Assembly (NCBI RefSeq): GCF_026230105.1
Contig: NW_026614285.1
Coordinates: 1 to 64,000 of the forward strand
Source of the DNA: Diorhabda sublineata
Taxonomy: Eukaryota; Arthropoda; Insecta; Coleoptera; Chrysomelidae
Direction of reading: 5' to 3'
Length of the DNA: 64,000 nt
Below, piece by piece: positions 26,737-40,804 of the stretch (positions are counted from its first letter, which is position 1; every line of letters starts with the position of its first letter). Position numbers and translations under genes: made by a program. Below the pieces are notes generated by a model, which saw nothing but the letters and a program-made list of their open reading frames with translations, was not told the origin of the DNA and did not search any database.

Positions 26737-28562
26737 TATTTACATTCATTGAAGCCCATTGAAGTCGATTCTCACTTTGTGTTGATTGAAAATTTTCAAA
26801 GTCTATCTTCCTCATTTGAAGTCGAATTTCAACATTTATCATATATTTGAATGAGTTTGCATCTAACTTTGTCAGATATCGTCGATTTACATTCATTGAA
26901 GCCCATTGAAGTCGATTCTCACTTTGTGTTGATTGAAAATTTTCAAAGTCTATCTTCCTCATTTGAAGTCGAATTTCAAAATTTATCATATATTTGAATG
27001 AGTTTGCATCTAACTTTGTCAGATATCGTCTATTTACATTCATTGAAGCCCATTGAAGTCGATTCTCACTTTGTGTTGATTGAAAATTTTCAAAGTCTAT
27101 CTTCCTCATTTGAAGTCGAATTTCAACATTTATCATATATTTGAATGAGTTTGCATCTAACTTTGTCAGATATCGTCGATTTACATTCATTAAGCCCATT
27201 GGGGTCGATTGTCACTTTGTGTTGATTGAAAATTTTCAAAGTCTATCTTCCTCATTTGAAGTCGAATTTCAACATTTCTTATATATTTGAATGAGTTTGC
27301 ATCTATCTTTTTCAGATATCGTCGATTTACATTCATTAAGCCCATTGGGGTCGATTGTCACTTTGTGTTGATTGAAAATTTTCAAAGTCTATCTTCCTCA
27401 TTTGAAGTCGAATCTCAACATTTATCATATATTTGAATGAGTTTGCATCTAACTTTGTCAGATATCGTCTATTTACATTCATTGAAGCCCATTGGGGTCG
27501 ATTGTCACTTTGTGTTGATTGAAAATTTTCAAAGTCTATCTTCCTCATTTGAAGTCGAATTTCAACATTTATCATATATTTGAATGAGTTTGCATCTAAC
27601 TTTGTCAGATATCGTCAATTTACATTCATTGAAGCCCATTGAAGTCGATTCTCACTTTGTGTTGATTGAAAATTTTCAAAGTCTATCTTCCTCATTTGAA
27701 GTCGAATTTCAACATTTATCATATATTTGAATGAGTTTGCATCTAACTTTGTCAGATATCGTCGATTTACATTCATTGAAGCCCATTGAAGTCGATTCTC
27801 ACTTTGTGTTGATTGAAAATTTTCAAAGTCTATCTTCCTCATTTGAAGTCGAATTTCAAAATTTATCATATATTTGAATGAGTTTGCATCTAACTTTGTC
27901 AGATATCGTCTATTTACATTCATTGAAGCCCATTGAAGTCGATTCTCACTTTGTGTTGATTGAAAATTTTCAAAGTCTATCTTCCTCATTTGAAGTCGAA
28001 TTTCAACATTTATCATATATTTGAATGAGTTTGCATCTAACTTTGTCAGATATCGTCGATTTACATTCATTAAGCCCATTGGGGTCGATTGTCACTTTGT
28101 GTTGATTGAAAATTTTCAAAGTCTATCTTCCTCATTTGAAGTCGAATTTCAACATTTCTTATATATTTGAATGAGTTTGCATCTATCTTTTTCAGATATC
28201 GTCGATTTACATTCATTAAGCCCATTGGGGTCGATTGTCACTTTGTGTTGATTGAAAATTTTCAAAGTCTATCTTCCTCATTTGAAGTCGAATCTCAACA
28301 TTTATCATATATTTGAATGAGTTTGCATCTAACTTTGTCAGATATCGTCTATTTACATTCATTGAAGCCCATTGGGGTCGATTGTCACTTTGTGTTGATT
28401 GAAAATTTTCAAAGTCTATCTTCCTCATTTGAAGTCGAATTTCAACATTTATCATATATTTGAATGAGTTTGCATCTAACTTTGTCAGATATCGTCAATT
28501 TACATTCATTGAAGCCCATTGAAGTCGATTCTCACTTTGTGTTGATTGAAAATTTTCAAAGT
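26737..28562. repeat. 880-bp HOR (six monomers), two tandem copies
   Basis: An offset of 880 bp holds from 26,737-27,682 to 27,617-28,562. Shared markers are GAATTTCAAAATTTATC at 26,971 and 27,851, GAATCTCAAC near 27,410 and 28,290, and TATCGTCAATTTAC near 27,610 and 28,490. Each copy includes the pair of adjacent 146-bp monomers (27,188/27,334 and 28,068/28,214). I noticed no differences between the copies when reading by eye. Confidence 0.88.
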
Positions 28563-31500
28563 ATATCTTCCTCATTTGAAGTCGAATTTCGACATTTATC
28601 ATATATTTGAATGAGTTTGCATCTAACTTTGTCAGATATCGTCTATTTACATTCATTGAAGCCCATTGAAGTCGATTCTCACTTTGTGTTGATTGAAAAT
28701 TTTCAAAGTCTATCTTCCTCATTTGAAGTCGAATTTCAACATTTATCATATATTTGAATGAGTTTGCATCTAACTTTGTCAGATATCGTCGATTTACATT
28801 AATTGAAGCCCATTGAAGTCGATTCTCACTTTGTGTTGATTGAAAATTTTCAAAGTCTATCTTCCTCATTTGAAGTCGAATTTCAACATTTCTCATATAT
28901 TTGAATGAGTTTGCATCTAACTTTGTCAGATATCGTCGATTTACATTAATTGAAGCCCATTGAAGTCGATTCTCACTTTGTGTTGATTGAAAATTTTCAA
29001 AGTCTATCTTCCTCATTTGAAGTCGAATTTAAACATTTATCATATATTTGAATGAGTTTGCATCCAACTTTGTCAGATATCGTCTATTTACATTCATTGA
29101 AGCCCATTGAAGTCGATTCTCACTTTGTGTTGATTGAAAATTTTCAAAGTCTATCTTCCTCATTTGAAGTCGAATTTCAACATTTATCATATATTTGAAT
29201 GAGTTTGCATCTAACTTTGTCAGATATCGTCGATTTACATTCATTGAAGCCCATTGAAGTCGATTCTCACTTTGTGTTGATTGAAAATTTTCAAAGTCTA
29301 TCTTCCTCATTTGAAGTCGAATTTCAACATTTATCATATATTTGAATGAGTTTGCATCTAACTTTGTCAGATATCTTCTATTTACATTCATTGAAGCCCA
29401 TTGAAGTCGATTCTCACTTTGTGTTGATTGAAAATTTTCAAAGTCTATCTTCCTCATTTGAAGTCGAATTTCAACATTTATCATATATTTGAATGAGTTT
29501 GCATCTAACTTTGTCAGATATCGTCGATTTACATTCATTAAGCCCATTGGGGTCGATTGTCACTTTGTGTTGATTGAAAATTTTCAAAGTCTATCTTCCT
29601 CATTTGAAGTCGAATTTCAACATTTCTTATATATTTGAATGAGTTTGCATCTATCTTTTTCAGATATCGTCGATTTACATTCATTAAGCCCATTGGGGTC
29701 GATTGTCACTTTGTGTTGATTGAAAATTTTCAAAGTCTATCTTCCTCATTTGAAGTCGAATTTCAACATTTATCATATATTTGAATGAGTTTGCATCTAA
29801 CTTTGTCAGATATCGTCTATTTACATTCATTGAAGCCCATTGGGGTCGATTGTCACTTTGTGTTGATTGAAAATTTTCAAAGTCTATCTTCCTCATTTGA
29901 AGTCGAATTTCAACATTTATCATATATTTGAATGAGTTTGCATCTAACTTTGTCAGATATCGTCGATTTACATTCATTGAAGCCCATTGAAGTCGATTCT
30001 CACTTTGTGTTGATTGAAAATTTTCAAAGTCTATCTTCCTCATTTGAAGTCGAATTTCAACATTTATCATATATTTGAATGAGTTTGCATCTAACTTTGT
30101 CAGATATCGTCTATTTACATTCATTGAAGCCCATTGAAGTCGATTCTCACTTTGTGTTGATTGAAAATTTTCAAAGTCTATCTTCCTCATTTGAAGTCGA
30201 ATTTCAACATTTATCATATATTTGAATGAGTTTGCATCTAACTTTGTCAGATATCGTCGATTTACATTAATTGAAGCCCATTGAAGTCGATTCTCACTTT
30301 GTGTTGATTGAAAATTTTCAAAGTCTATCTTCCTCATTTGAAGTCGAATTTCAACATTTATCATATATTTGAATGAGTTTGCATCTAACTTTGTCAGATA
30401 TCGTCTATTTACATTCATTGAAGCCCATTGAAGTCGATTCTCACTTTGTGTTGATTGAAAATTTTCAAAGTCTATCTTCCTCATTTGAAGTCGAATTTCA
30501 ACATTTATCATATATTTGAATGAGTTTGCATCTAACTTTGTCAGATATCGTCGATTTACATTCATTGAAGCCCATTGAAGTCGATTCTCACTTTGTGTTG
30601 ATTGAAAATTTTCAAAGTCTATCTTCCTCATTTGAAGTCGAATTTCAACATTTATCATATATTTGAATGAGTTTGCATCTAACTTTGTCAGATATCGTCT
30701 ATTTACATTCATTGAAGCCCATTGAAGTCGATTCTCACTTTGTGTTGATTGAAAATTTTCAAAGTCTATCTTCCTCATTTGAAGTCGAATTTCAACATTT
30801 ATCATATATTTGAATGAGTTTGCATCTAACTTTGTCAGATATCGTCTATTTACATTCATTGAAGCCCATTGGGGTCGATTGTCACTTTGTGTTGATTGAA
30901 AATTTTCAAAGTCTATCTTCCTCATTTGAAGTCGAATTTCAACATTTATCATATATTTGAATGAGTTTGCATCCAACTTTGTCAGATATCGTCGATTTAC
31001 ATTCATTGAAGCCCATTGAAGTCGATTCTCACTTTGTGTTGATTGAAAATTTTCAGTCTATCTTCCTCATTTGAAGTCGAATTTCAACATTTATCATATA
31101 TTTGAATGAGTTTGCATCTAACTTTGTCAGATATCGTCTATTTACATTCATTGAAGCCCATTGAAGTCGATTCTCACTTTGTGTTGATTGAAAATTTTCA
31201 AAGTCTATCTTCCTCATTTGAAGTCGAATTTCAACATTTATCATATATTTGAATGAGTTTGCATCTAACTTTGTCAGATATCGTCGATTTACATTAATTG
31301 AAGCCCATTGAAGTCGATTCTCACTTTGTGTTGATTGAAAATTTTCAAAGTCTATCTTCCTCATTTGAAGTCGAATTTCAACATTTCTCATATATTTGAA
31401 TGAGTTTGCATCTAACTTTGTCAGATATCGTCGATTTACATTAATTGAAGCCCATTGAAGTCGATTCTCACTTTGTGTTGATTGAAAATTTTCAAAGTCT

Positions 31501-34500
31501 ATCTTCCTCATTTGAAGTCGAATTTAAACATTTATCATATATTTGAATGAGTTTGCATCCAACTTTGTCAGATATCGTCTATTTACATTCATTGAAGCCC
31601 ATTGAAGTCGATTCTCACTTTGTGTTGATTGAAAATTTTCAAAGTCTATCTTCCTCATTTGAAGTCGAATTTCAACATTTATCATATATTTGAATGAGTT
31701 TGCATCTAACTTTGTCAGATATCGTCGATTTACATTCATTGAAGCCCATTGAAGTCGATTCTCACTTTGTGTTGATTGAAAATTTTCAAAGTCTATCTTC
31801 CTCATTTGAAGTCGAATTTCAACATTTATCATATATTTGAATGAGTTTGCATCTAACTTTGTCAGATATCGTCTATTTACATTCATTGAAGCCCATTGAA
31901 GTCGATTCTCACTTTGTGTTGATTGAAAATTTTCAAAGTCTATCTTCCTCATTTGAAGTCGAATTTCAACATTTATCATATATTTGAATGAGTTTGCATC
32001 TAACATTGTCAGATATCGTCGATTTACATTCATTAAGCCCATTGGGGTCGATTGTCACTTTGTGTTGATTGAAAATTTTCAAAGTCTATCTTCCTCATTT
32101 GTAGTCGAATTTCAACATTTCTTATATATTTGAATGAGTTTGCATCTATCTTTTTCAGATATCGTCGATTTACATTCATTAAGCCCATTGGGGTCGATTG
32201 TCACTTTGTGTTGATTGAAAATTTTCAAAGTCTATCTTCCTCATTTGAAGTCGAATTTCAACATTTATCATATATTTGAATGAGTTTGCATCTAACTTTG
32301 TCAGATATCGTCTATTTACATTCATTGAAGCCCATTGAAGTCGATTCTCACTTTGTGTTGATTGAAAATTTTCAAAGTCTATCTTCCTCATTTGAAGTCG
32401 AATTTCAACATTTATCATATATTTGAATGAGTTTGCATCTAACTTTGTCAGATATCGTCTATTTACATTCATTGAAGCCCATTGGGGTCGATTGTCACTT
32501 TGTGTTGATTGAAAATTTTCAAAGTCTATCTTCCTCATTTGAAGTCGAATTTCAACATTTATCATATATTTGAATGAGTTTGCATCTAACTTTGTCAGAT
32601 ATCGTCGATTTACATTCATTGAAGCCCATTGAAGTCGATTCTCACTTTGTGTTGATTGAAAATTTTCAAAGTCTATCTTCCTCATTTGAAGTCGAATTTC
32701 AACATTTATCATATATTTGAATGAGTTTGCATCTAACTTTGTCAGATATCGTCTATTTACATTCATTGAAGCCCATTGAAGTCGATTCTCACTTTGTGTT
32801 GATTGAAAATTTTCAAAGTCTATCTTCCTCATTTGAAGTCGAATTTCAACATTTATCATATATTTGAATGAGTTTGCATCTAACTTTGTCAGATATCGTC
32901 GATTTACATTAATTGAAGCCCATTGAAGTCGATTCTCACTTTGTGTTGATTGAAAATTTTCAAAGTCTATCTTCCTCATTTGAAGTCGAATTTCAACATT
33001 TATCATATATTTGAATGAGTTTGCATCTAACTTTGTCAGATATCGTCTATTTACATTCATTGAAGCCCATTGAAGTCGATTCTCACTTTGTGTTGATTGA
33101 AAATTTTCAAAGTCTATCTTCCTCATTTGAAGTCGAATTTCAACATTTATCATATATTTGAATGAGTTTGCATCTAACTTTGTCAGATATCGTCGATTTA
33201 CATTCATTGAAGCCCATTGAAGTCGATTCTCACTTTGTGTTGATTGAAAATTTTCAAAGTCTATCTTCCTCATTTGAAGTCGAATTTAAACATTTATCAT
33301 ATATTTGAATGAGTTTGCATCCAACTTTGTCAGATATCGTCGATTTACATTCATTGAAGCCCATTGAAGTCGATTCTCACTTTGTGTTGATTGAAAATTT
33401 TCAAAGTCTATCTTCCTCATTTGAAGTCGAATTTCAACATTTATCATATATTTGAATGAGTTTGCATCTAACTTTGTCAGATATCGTCGATTTACATTAA
33501 TTGAAGCCCATTGAAGTCGATTCTCACTTTGTGTTGATTGAAAATTTTCAAAGTCTATCTTCCTCATTTGAAGTCGAATTTCAACATTTCTCATATATTT
33601 GAATGAGTTTGCATCTAACTTTGTCAGATATCGTCGATTTACATTAATTGAAGCCCATTGAAGTCGATTCTCACTTTGTGTTGATTGAAAATTTTCAAAG
33701 TCTATCTTCCTCATTTGAAGTCGAATTTAAACATTTATCATATATTTGAATGAGTTTGCATCCAACTTTGTCAGATATCGTCGATTTACATTCATTGAAG
33801 CCCATTGAAGTCGATTCTCACTTTGTGTTGATTGAAAATTTTCAAAGTCTATCTTCCTCATTTGAAGTCGAATTTCAACATTTATCATATATTTGAATGA
33901 GTTTGCATCTAACTTTGTCAGATATCGTCGATTTACATTAATTGAAGCCCATTGAAGTCGATTCTCACTTTGTGTTGATTGAAAATTTTCAAAGTCTATC
34001 TTCCTCATTTGAAGTCGAATTTCAACATTTCTCATATATTTGAATGAGTTTGCATCTAACTTTGTCAGATATCGTCTATTTACATTCATTGAAGCCCATT
34101 GGGGTCGATTCTCACTTTGTGTTGATTGAAAATTTTCAAAGTCTATCTTCCTCATTTGAAGTCGAATTTCAACATTTATCATATATTTGAATGAGTTTGC
34201 ATCTAACTTTGTCAGATATCGTCTATTTACATTCATTGAAGCCCATTGAAGTCGATTCTCACTTTGTGTTGATTGAAAATTTTCAAAGTCTATCTTCCTC
34301 ATTTGAAGTCGAATTTCAACATTTATCATATATTTGAATGAGTTTGCATCTAACTTTGTCAGATATCGTCGATTTACATTAATTGAAGCCCATTGAAGTC
34401 GATTCTCACTTTGTGTTGATTGAAAATTTTCAAAGTCTATCTTCCTCATTTGAAGTCGAATTTCAACATTTCTCATATATTTGAATGAGTTTGCATCTAA

Positions 34501-35542
34501 CTTTGTCAGATATCGTCGATTTACATTAATTGAAGCCCATTGAAGTCGATTCTCACTTTGTGTTGATTGAAAATTTTCAAAGTCTATCTTCCTCATTTGA
34601 AGTCGAATTTAAACATTTATCATATATTTGAATGAGTTTGCATCCAACTTTGTCAGATATCGTCTATTTACATTCATTGAAGCCCATTGAAGTCGATTCT
34701 CACTTTGTGTTGATTGAAAATTTTCAAAGTCTATCTTCCTCATTTGAAGTCGAATTTCAACATTTATCATATATTTGAATGAGTTTGCATCTAACTTTGT
34801 CAGATATCGTCGATTTACATTCATTGAAGCCCATTGAAGTCGATTCTCACTTTGTGTTGATTGAAAATTTTCAAAGTCTATCTTCCTCATTTGAAGTCGA
34901 ATTTCAACATTTATCATATATTTGAATGAGTTTGCATCTAACTTTGTCAGATATCGTCTATTTACATTCATTGAAGCCCATTGAAGTCGATTCTCACTTT
35001 GTGTTGATTGAAAATTTTCAAAGTCTATCTTCCTCATTTGAAGTCGAATTTCAACATTTATCATATATTTGAATGAGTTTGCATCTAACATTGTCAGATA
35101 TCGTCGATTTACATTCATTAAGCCCATTGGGGTCGATTGTCACTTTGTGTTGATTGAAAATTTTCAAAGTCTATCTTCCTCATTTGAAGTCGAATTTCAA
35201 CATTTCTTATATATTTGAATGAGTTTGCATCTATCTTTTTCAGATATCGTCGATTTACATTCATTAAGCCCATTGGGGTCGATTGTCACTTTGTGTTGAT
35301 TGAAAATTTTCAAAGTCTATCTTCCTCATTTGAAGTCGAATTTCAACATTTATCATATATTTGAATGAGTTTGCATCTAACTTTGTCAGATATCGTCTAT
35401 TTACATTCATTGAAGCCCATTGAAGTCGATTCTCACTTTGTGTTGATTGAAAATTTTCAAAGTCTATCTTCCTCATTTGAAGTCGAATTTCAACATTTAT
35501 CATATATTTGAATGAGTTTGCATCTAACTTTGTCAGATATCG
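28563..35542. repeat. Patchwork of alternating monomer types with 441-, 2,642- and 3,085-bp offset copies
   Basis: Monomers with GTCGATTTAC and GTCTATTTAC tend to alternate, giving a dimeric (294-bp) texture. Dispersed copies: 29,836-30,630 matches 32,478-33,280 (offset 2,642); 31,057-32,457 matches 34,142-35,542 (offset 3,085, marker CATCTAACATTG near 31,998 and 35,083); 33,208-33,632 is repeated at 33,649-34,073 (441-bp trimer). Pairs of 146-bp monomers lie at 29,536, 32,031 and 35,116. Confidence 0.8.
30987..31131 (+). repeat. 145-bp monomer with a 2-bp deletion beside the palindrome
   Basis: TTTTCAGTCTATC replaces TTTTCAAAGTCTATC, shortening the monomer to 145 bp and trimming one arm of the A4T4 palindrome. 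Its counterpart in the 3,085-bp offset copy (around 34,100) is full length, so the deletion arose after that duplication or was not copied. I saw this variant only once. Confidence 0.9.
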
Positions 35543-37934
35543 TCGATTTACATTAATTGAAGCCCATTGAAGTCGATTCTCACTTTGTGTTGATTGAAAA
35601 TTTTCAAAGTCTATCTTCCTCATTTGAAGTCGAATTTCAACATTTTTCATATATTTGAATGAGTTTGCATCTAACTTTGTCAGATATCGTCGATTTACAT
35701 TGATTGAAGCCCATTGAAGTCGATTCTCACTTTGTGTTGATTGAAAATTTTCAAAGTCTATCTTCCTCATTTGAAGTCGAATTTTAACATATCTCATATA
35801 TTTGAATGAGTTCACATGTAACTTTATCAGATTTCGTCGATTTACATTCATTGAAGCCCATTGGGGTCGATTGTCACTTTGTGTTGATTGAAAATTTTCA
35901 AAGTCTATCTTCCTCATTTGAAGTCGAATTTCAACATTTATCGTATATTTGAATGAGTTTGCATCTAACTTTGTCAGATATCGTCGATTTACATTCATTG
36001 AAGCCCATTGAAGTCGATTCTCACTTTGTGTTGATTGAAAATTTTCAAAGTCTATCTTCCTCATTTGAAGTCGAATTTCAACATTTATCATATATTTGAA
36101 TGAGTTTGCATCTAACTTTGTCAGATATCGTCTATTTACATTCATTGAAGCCCATTGAAGTCGATTCTCACTTTGTGTTGATTGAAAATTTTCAAAGTCT
36201 ATCTTCCTCATTTGAAGTCGAATTTCAACATTTATCATATATTTGAATGAGTTTGCATCTAACTTTGTCAGATATCGTCGATTTACATTAATTGAAGCCC
36301 ATTGAAGTCGATTCTCACTTTGTGTTGATTGAAAATATTCAAAGTCTATTTTCCTCATTTGAAGTCGAATTTCAACATTTCTCATATATTTGAATGAGTT
36401 TGCATCTAACTTTGTCAGATATCGTCGATTTACATTAATTGAAGCCCATTGAAGTCGATTCTCACTTTGTGTTGATTGAAAATTTTCAAAGTCTATCTTC
36501 CTCATTTGAAGTCGAATTTCAACATTTATCATATATTTGAATGAGTTTGCATCTAACTTTGTCAGATATCGTCGATTTACATTAATTGAAGCCCATTGAA
36601 GTCGATTCTCACTTTGTGTTGATTGAAAATTTTCAAAGTCTATCTTCCTCATTTGAAGTCGAATTTCTCACATATTTGAATGAGTTTGCATCTAACTTTG
36701 TCAGATATCGTCGATTTACATTAATTGAAGCCCATTGAAGTCGATTCTCACTTTGTGTTGATTGAAAATTTTCAAAGTCTATCTTCCTCATTTGAAGTCG
36801 AATTTTAACATATCTCATATATTTGAATGAGTTCGCATCTAACTTTATCAGATATCGTCGATTTACATTCATTGAAGCCCATTGAAGTCGATTGTCACTT
36901 TGTGTTGATTGAAAATTTTCAATGTCTATCTTCCTCATTTGAAGTCGAATTTCAACATTTATCATATATTTGAATGAGTTTGCATTTAACTTTGTCAAGT
37001 ATCGTCGATTTACATTCATTGAAGCCCATTGAAGTCGATTCTCACTTTGTGTTGATTGAAAATTTTCAAAGTCTATCTTCCTCATTTGAAGTCGAATTTC
37101 AACATTTATCATATATTTGAATGAGTTTGCATCTAACTTTGTCAGATATCGTCTATTTACATTCATTGAAGCCTATTGAAGTCGATTCTCACTTTGTGTT
37201 GATTGAAAATTTTCAAAGTCTATCTTCCTCATTTGAAGTCGAATTTCAACATTCATCATATATTTGAATGAGTTTGCATCTAACTTTGTCAGATATCGTC
37301 GATTTACATTAATTGAAGCCCATTGAAGTCGATTCTCACTTTGTGTTGATTGAAAATATTCAAAGTCTATTTTCCTCATTTGAAGTCGAATTTCAACATT
37401 TCTCATATATTTGAATGAGTTTGCATCTAACTTTGTCAGATATCGTCGATTTACATTAATTGAAGCCCATTGAAGTCGATTCTCACTTTGTGTTGATTGA
37501 AAATTTTCAAAGTCTATCTTCCTCATTTGAAGTCGAATTTTAACATATCTCATATATTTGAATGAGTTCACATCTAACTTTATCAGATTTCGTCGATTTA
37601 CATTCATTGAAGCCCATTGGGGTCGATTGTCACTTTGTGTTGATTGAAAATTTTCAAAGTCTATCTTCCTCATTTGAAGTCGAATTTCAACATTTATCGT
37701 ATATTTGAATGAGTTTGCATCTAACTTTGTCAGATATCGTCGATTTACATTCATTGAAGCCCATTGAAGTCGATTCTCACTTTGTGTTGATTGAAAATTT
37801 TCAAAGTCTATCTTCCTCATTTGAAGTCGAATTTCAACATTTATCATATATTTGAATGAGTTTGCATCTAACTTTGTCAGATATCGTCTATTTACATTCA
37901 TTGAAGCCCATTGAAGTCGATTCTCACTTTGTGT
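35543..37934. repeat. Transitional satellite with a 1,756-bp offset duplication
   Basis: About 35,620-36,320 matches 37,376-38,076 at a 1,756-bp offset (12 monomers minus 8 bp, the 8 bp being the short 139-bp monomer that lies between). A shared private marker is CATTTATCGTATATTTG near 35,936 and 37,692. Monomers with GAAAATATTC plus TATTTTCC (near 36,332 and 37,356) also occur in copies A and B of the large duplication, linking this region to the left end of the window. Confidence 0.75.
36567..36705 (+). repeat. 139-bp deletion monomer, first copy
   Basis: GAATTTCTCACATATTTG stands where other monomers have GAATTTCAACATTTCTCATATATTTG: 8 bp (CAACATTT) are missing and one T is a C. The deleted bases are flanked by ATTT on one side and end in ATTT, so a 4-bp microhomology could have driven the deletion. 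Identical 139-bp monomers sit at 38,029-38,167, 39,050-39,188 and 40,071-40,209. Because the shared T-to-C change accompanies the deletion, all four descend from one event. Confidence 0.93.
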
Positions 37935-40804
37935 TGATTGAAAATTTTCAAAGTCTATCTTCCTCATTTGAAGTCGAATTTCAACATTTATCATATATTT
38001 GAATGAGTGTGCATCTAACTTTGTCAGATATCGTCGATTTACATTAATTGAAGCCCATTGAAGTCGATTCTCACTTTGTGTTGATTGAAAATTTTCAAAC
38101 TCTATCTTCCTCATTTGAAGTCGAATTTCTCACATATTTGAATGAGTTTGCATCTAACTTTGTCAGATATCGTCGATTTACATTAATTGAAGCCCATTGA
38201 AGTCGATTCTCACTTTGTGTTGATTGAAAATTTTCAAAGTCTATCTTCCTCATTTGAAGTCGAATTTTAACATATCTCATATATTTGAATGAGTTCACAT
38301 ATAACTTTATCAGATTTCGTCGATTTACATTCATTGAAGCCCATTGAAGTCGATTCTCACTTTGTGTTGATTGAAAATTTTCAAAGTCTATCTTCCTCAT
38401 TTGAAGTCGAATTTCAACATTTATCATATATTTGAATGAGTTTGCATCTAACTTTGTCAGATATCGTCGATTTACATTCATTGAAGCCCATTGAAGTCGA
38501 TTCTCACTTTGTGTTGATTGAAAATTTTCAAAGTCTATCTTCCTCATTTGAAGTCGAATTTAAACATTTATCATATATTTGAATGAGTTTGCATCCAACT
38601 TTGTCAGATATCGTCGATTTACATTCATTGAAGCCCATTGAAGTCGATTCTCACTTTGTGTTGATTGAAAATTTTCAAAGTCTATCTTTCTCATTTGAAG
38701 TCGAATTTCAACATTTATCATATATTTGAATGAGTTTGCATCTAACTTTGTCAGATATCGTCGATTTACATTAATTGAAGCCCATTGAAGTCGATTCTCA
38801 CTTTGTGTTGATTGAAAATTTTCAAAGTCTATTTTCCTCATTTGAAGTCGAATTTCAACATTTCTCATATATTTGAATGAGTTTGCATCTAACTTTGTCA
38901 GATATCGTCTATTTACATTCATTGAATCCCATTGAAGTCGATTCTCACTTTGTGTTGATTGAAAATTTTCAAAGTCTATCTTCCTCATTTGAAGTCGAAT
39001 TTCAACATTTATCATATATTTGAATGAGTTTGCATCTAACTTTGTCAGATATCGTCGATTTACATTAATTGAAGCCCATTGAAGTCGATTCTCACTTTGT
39101 GTTGATTGAAAATTTTCAAAGTCTATCTTCCTCATTTGAAGTCGAATTTCTCACATATTTGAATGAGTTTGCATCTAACTTTGTCAGATATCGTCGATTT
39201 ACATTAATTGAAGCCCATTGAAGTCGATTCTCACTTTGTGTTGATTGAAAATTTTCAAAGTCTATCTTCCTCATTTGAAGTCGAATTTTAACATATCTCA
39301 TATATTTGAATGAGTTCACATCTAACTTTATCAGATTTCGTCGATTTACATTCATTGAAGCCCATTGAAGTCGATTCTCACTTTGTGTTGATTGAAAATT
39401 TTCAAAGTCTATCTTCCTCATTTGAAGTCGAATTTCAACATTTATCATATATTTGAATGAGTTTGCATCTAACTTTGTCAGATATCGTCGATTTACATTC
39501 ATTGAAGCCCATTGAAGTCGATTCTCACTTTGTGTTGATTGAAAATTTTCAAAGTCTATCTTCCTCATTTGAAGTCGAATTTAAACATTTATCATATATT
39601 TGAATGAGTTTGCATCCAACTTTGTCAGATATCGTCGATTTACATTCATTGAAGCCCATTGAAGTCGATTCTCACTTTGTGTTGATTGAAAATTTTCAAA
39701 GTCTATTTTCCTCATTTGAAGTCGAATTTCAACATTTATCATATATTTGAATGAGTTTGCATCTAACTTTGTCAGATATCGTCGATTTACATTAATTGAA
39801 GCCCATTGAAGTCGATTCTCACTTTGTGTTGATTGAAAATTTTCAAAGTCTATTTTCCTCATTTGAAGTCGAATTTCAACATTTCTCATATATTTGAATG
39901 AGTTTGCATCTAACTTTGTCAGATATCGTCTATTTACATTCATTGAATCCCATTGAAGTCGATTCTCACTTTGTGTTGATTGAAAATTTTCAAAGTCTAT
40001 CTTCCTCATTTGAAGTCGAATTTCAACATTTATCATATATTTGAATGAGTTTGCATCTAACTTTGTCAGATATCGTCGATTTACATTAATTGAAGCCCAT
40101 TGAAGTCGATTCTCACTTTGTGTTGATTGAAAATTTTCAAAGTCTATCTTCCTCATTTGAAGTCGAATTTCTCACATATTTGAATGAGTTTGCATCTAAC
40201 TTTGTCAGATATCGTCGATTTACATTAATTGAAGCCCATTGAAGTCGATTCTCACTTTGTGTTGATTGAAAATTTTCAAAGTCTATCTTCCTCATTTGAA
40301 GTCGAATTTTAACATATCTCATATATTTGAATGAGTTCACATCTAACTTTATCAGATTTCGTCGATTTACATTCATTGAAGCCCATTGAAGTCGATTCTC
40401 ACTTTGTGTTGATTGAAAATTTTCAAAGTCTATCTTCCTCATTTGAAGTCGAATTTCAACATTTATCATATATTTGAATGAGTTTGCATCTAACTTTGTC
40501 AGATATCGTCGATTTACATTCATTGAAGCCCATTGAAGTCGATTCTCACTTTGTGTTGATTGAAAATTTTCAAAGTCTATCTTCCTCATTTGAGGTCGAA
40601 TTTAAACATTTATCATATATTTGAATGAGTTTGCATCCAACTTTGTCAGATATCGTCGATTTACATTCATTGAAGCCCATTGAAGTCGATTCTCACTTTG
40701 TGTTGATTGAAAATTTTCAAAGTCTATCTTCCTCATTTGAAGTCGAATTTCAACATTTATCATATATTTGAATGAGTTTTCATCTAACTTTGTCAGATAT
40801 CGTC
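37935..40804. repeat. 1,021-bp HOR (seven monomers), nearly three tandem copies
   Basis: Period 1,021 bp (seven monomers minus 8 bp). Copies run at about 37,935-38,955, 38,956-39,976 and 39,977-40,804 (partial). Each carries the 139-bp monomer, then a GAATTTTAACATATC / GTTCACATC monomer, then GAATTTAAAC with CATCCAAC. Private changes distinguish the copies: CAAACTCTATC and GAGTGTGCAT near 38,005-38,100 in the first, TATCTTTCTC near 38,686 in the first, TATTTTCC near 39,706 in the second, and GAGGTCGAAT near 40,594 in the third. It is the clearest regular HOR in the window. Confidence 0.92.
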
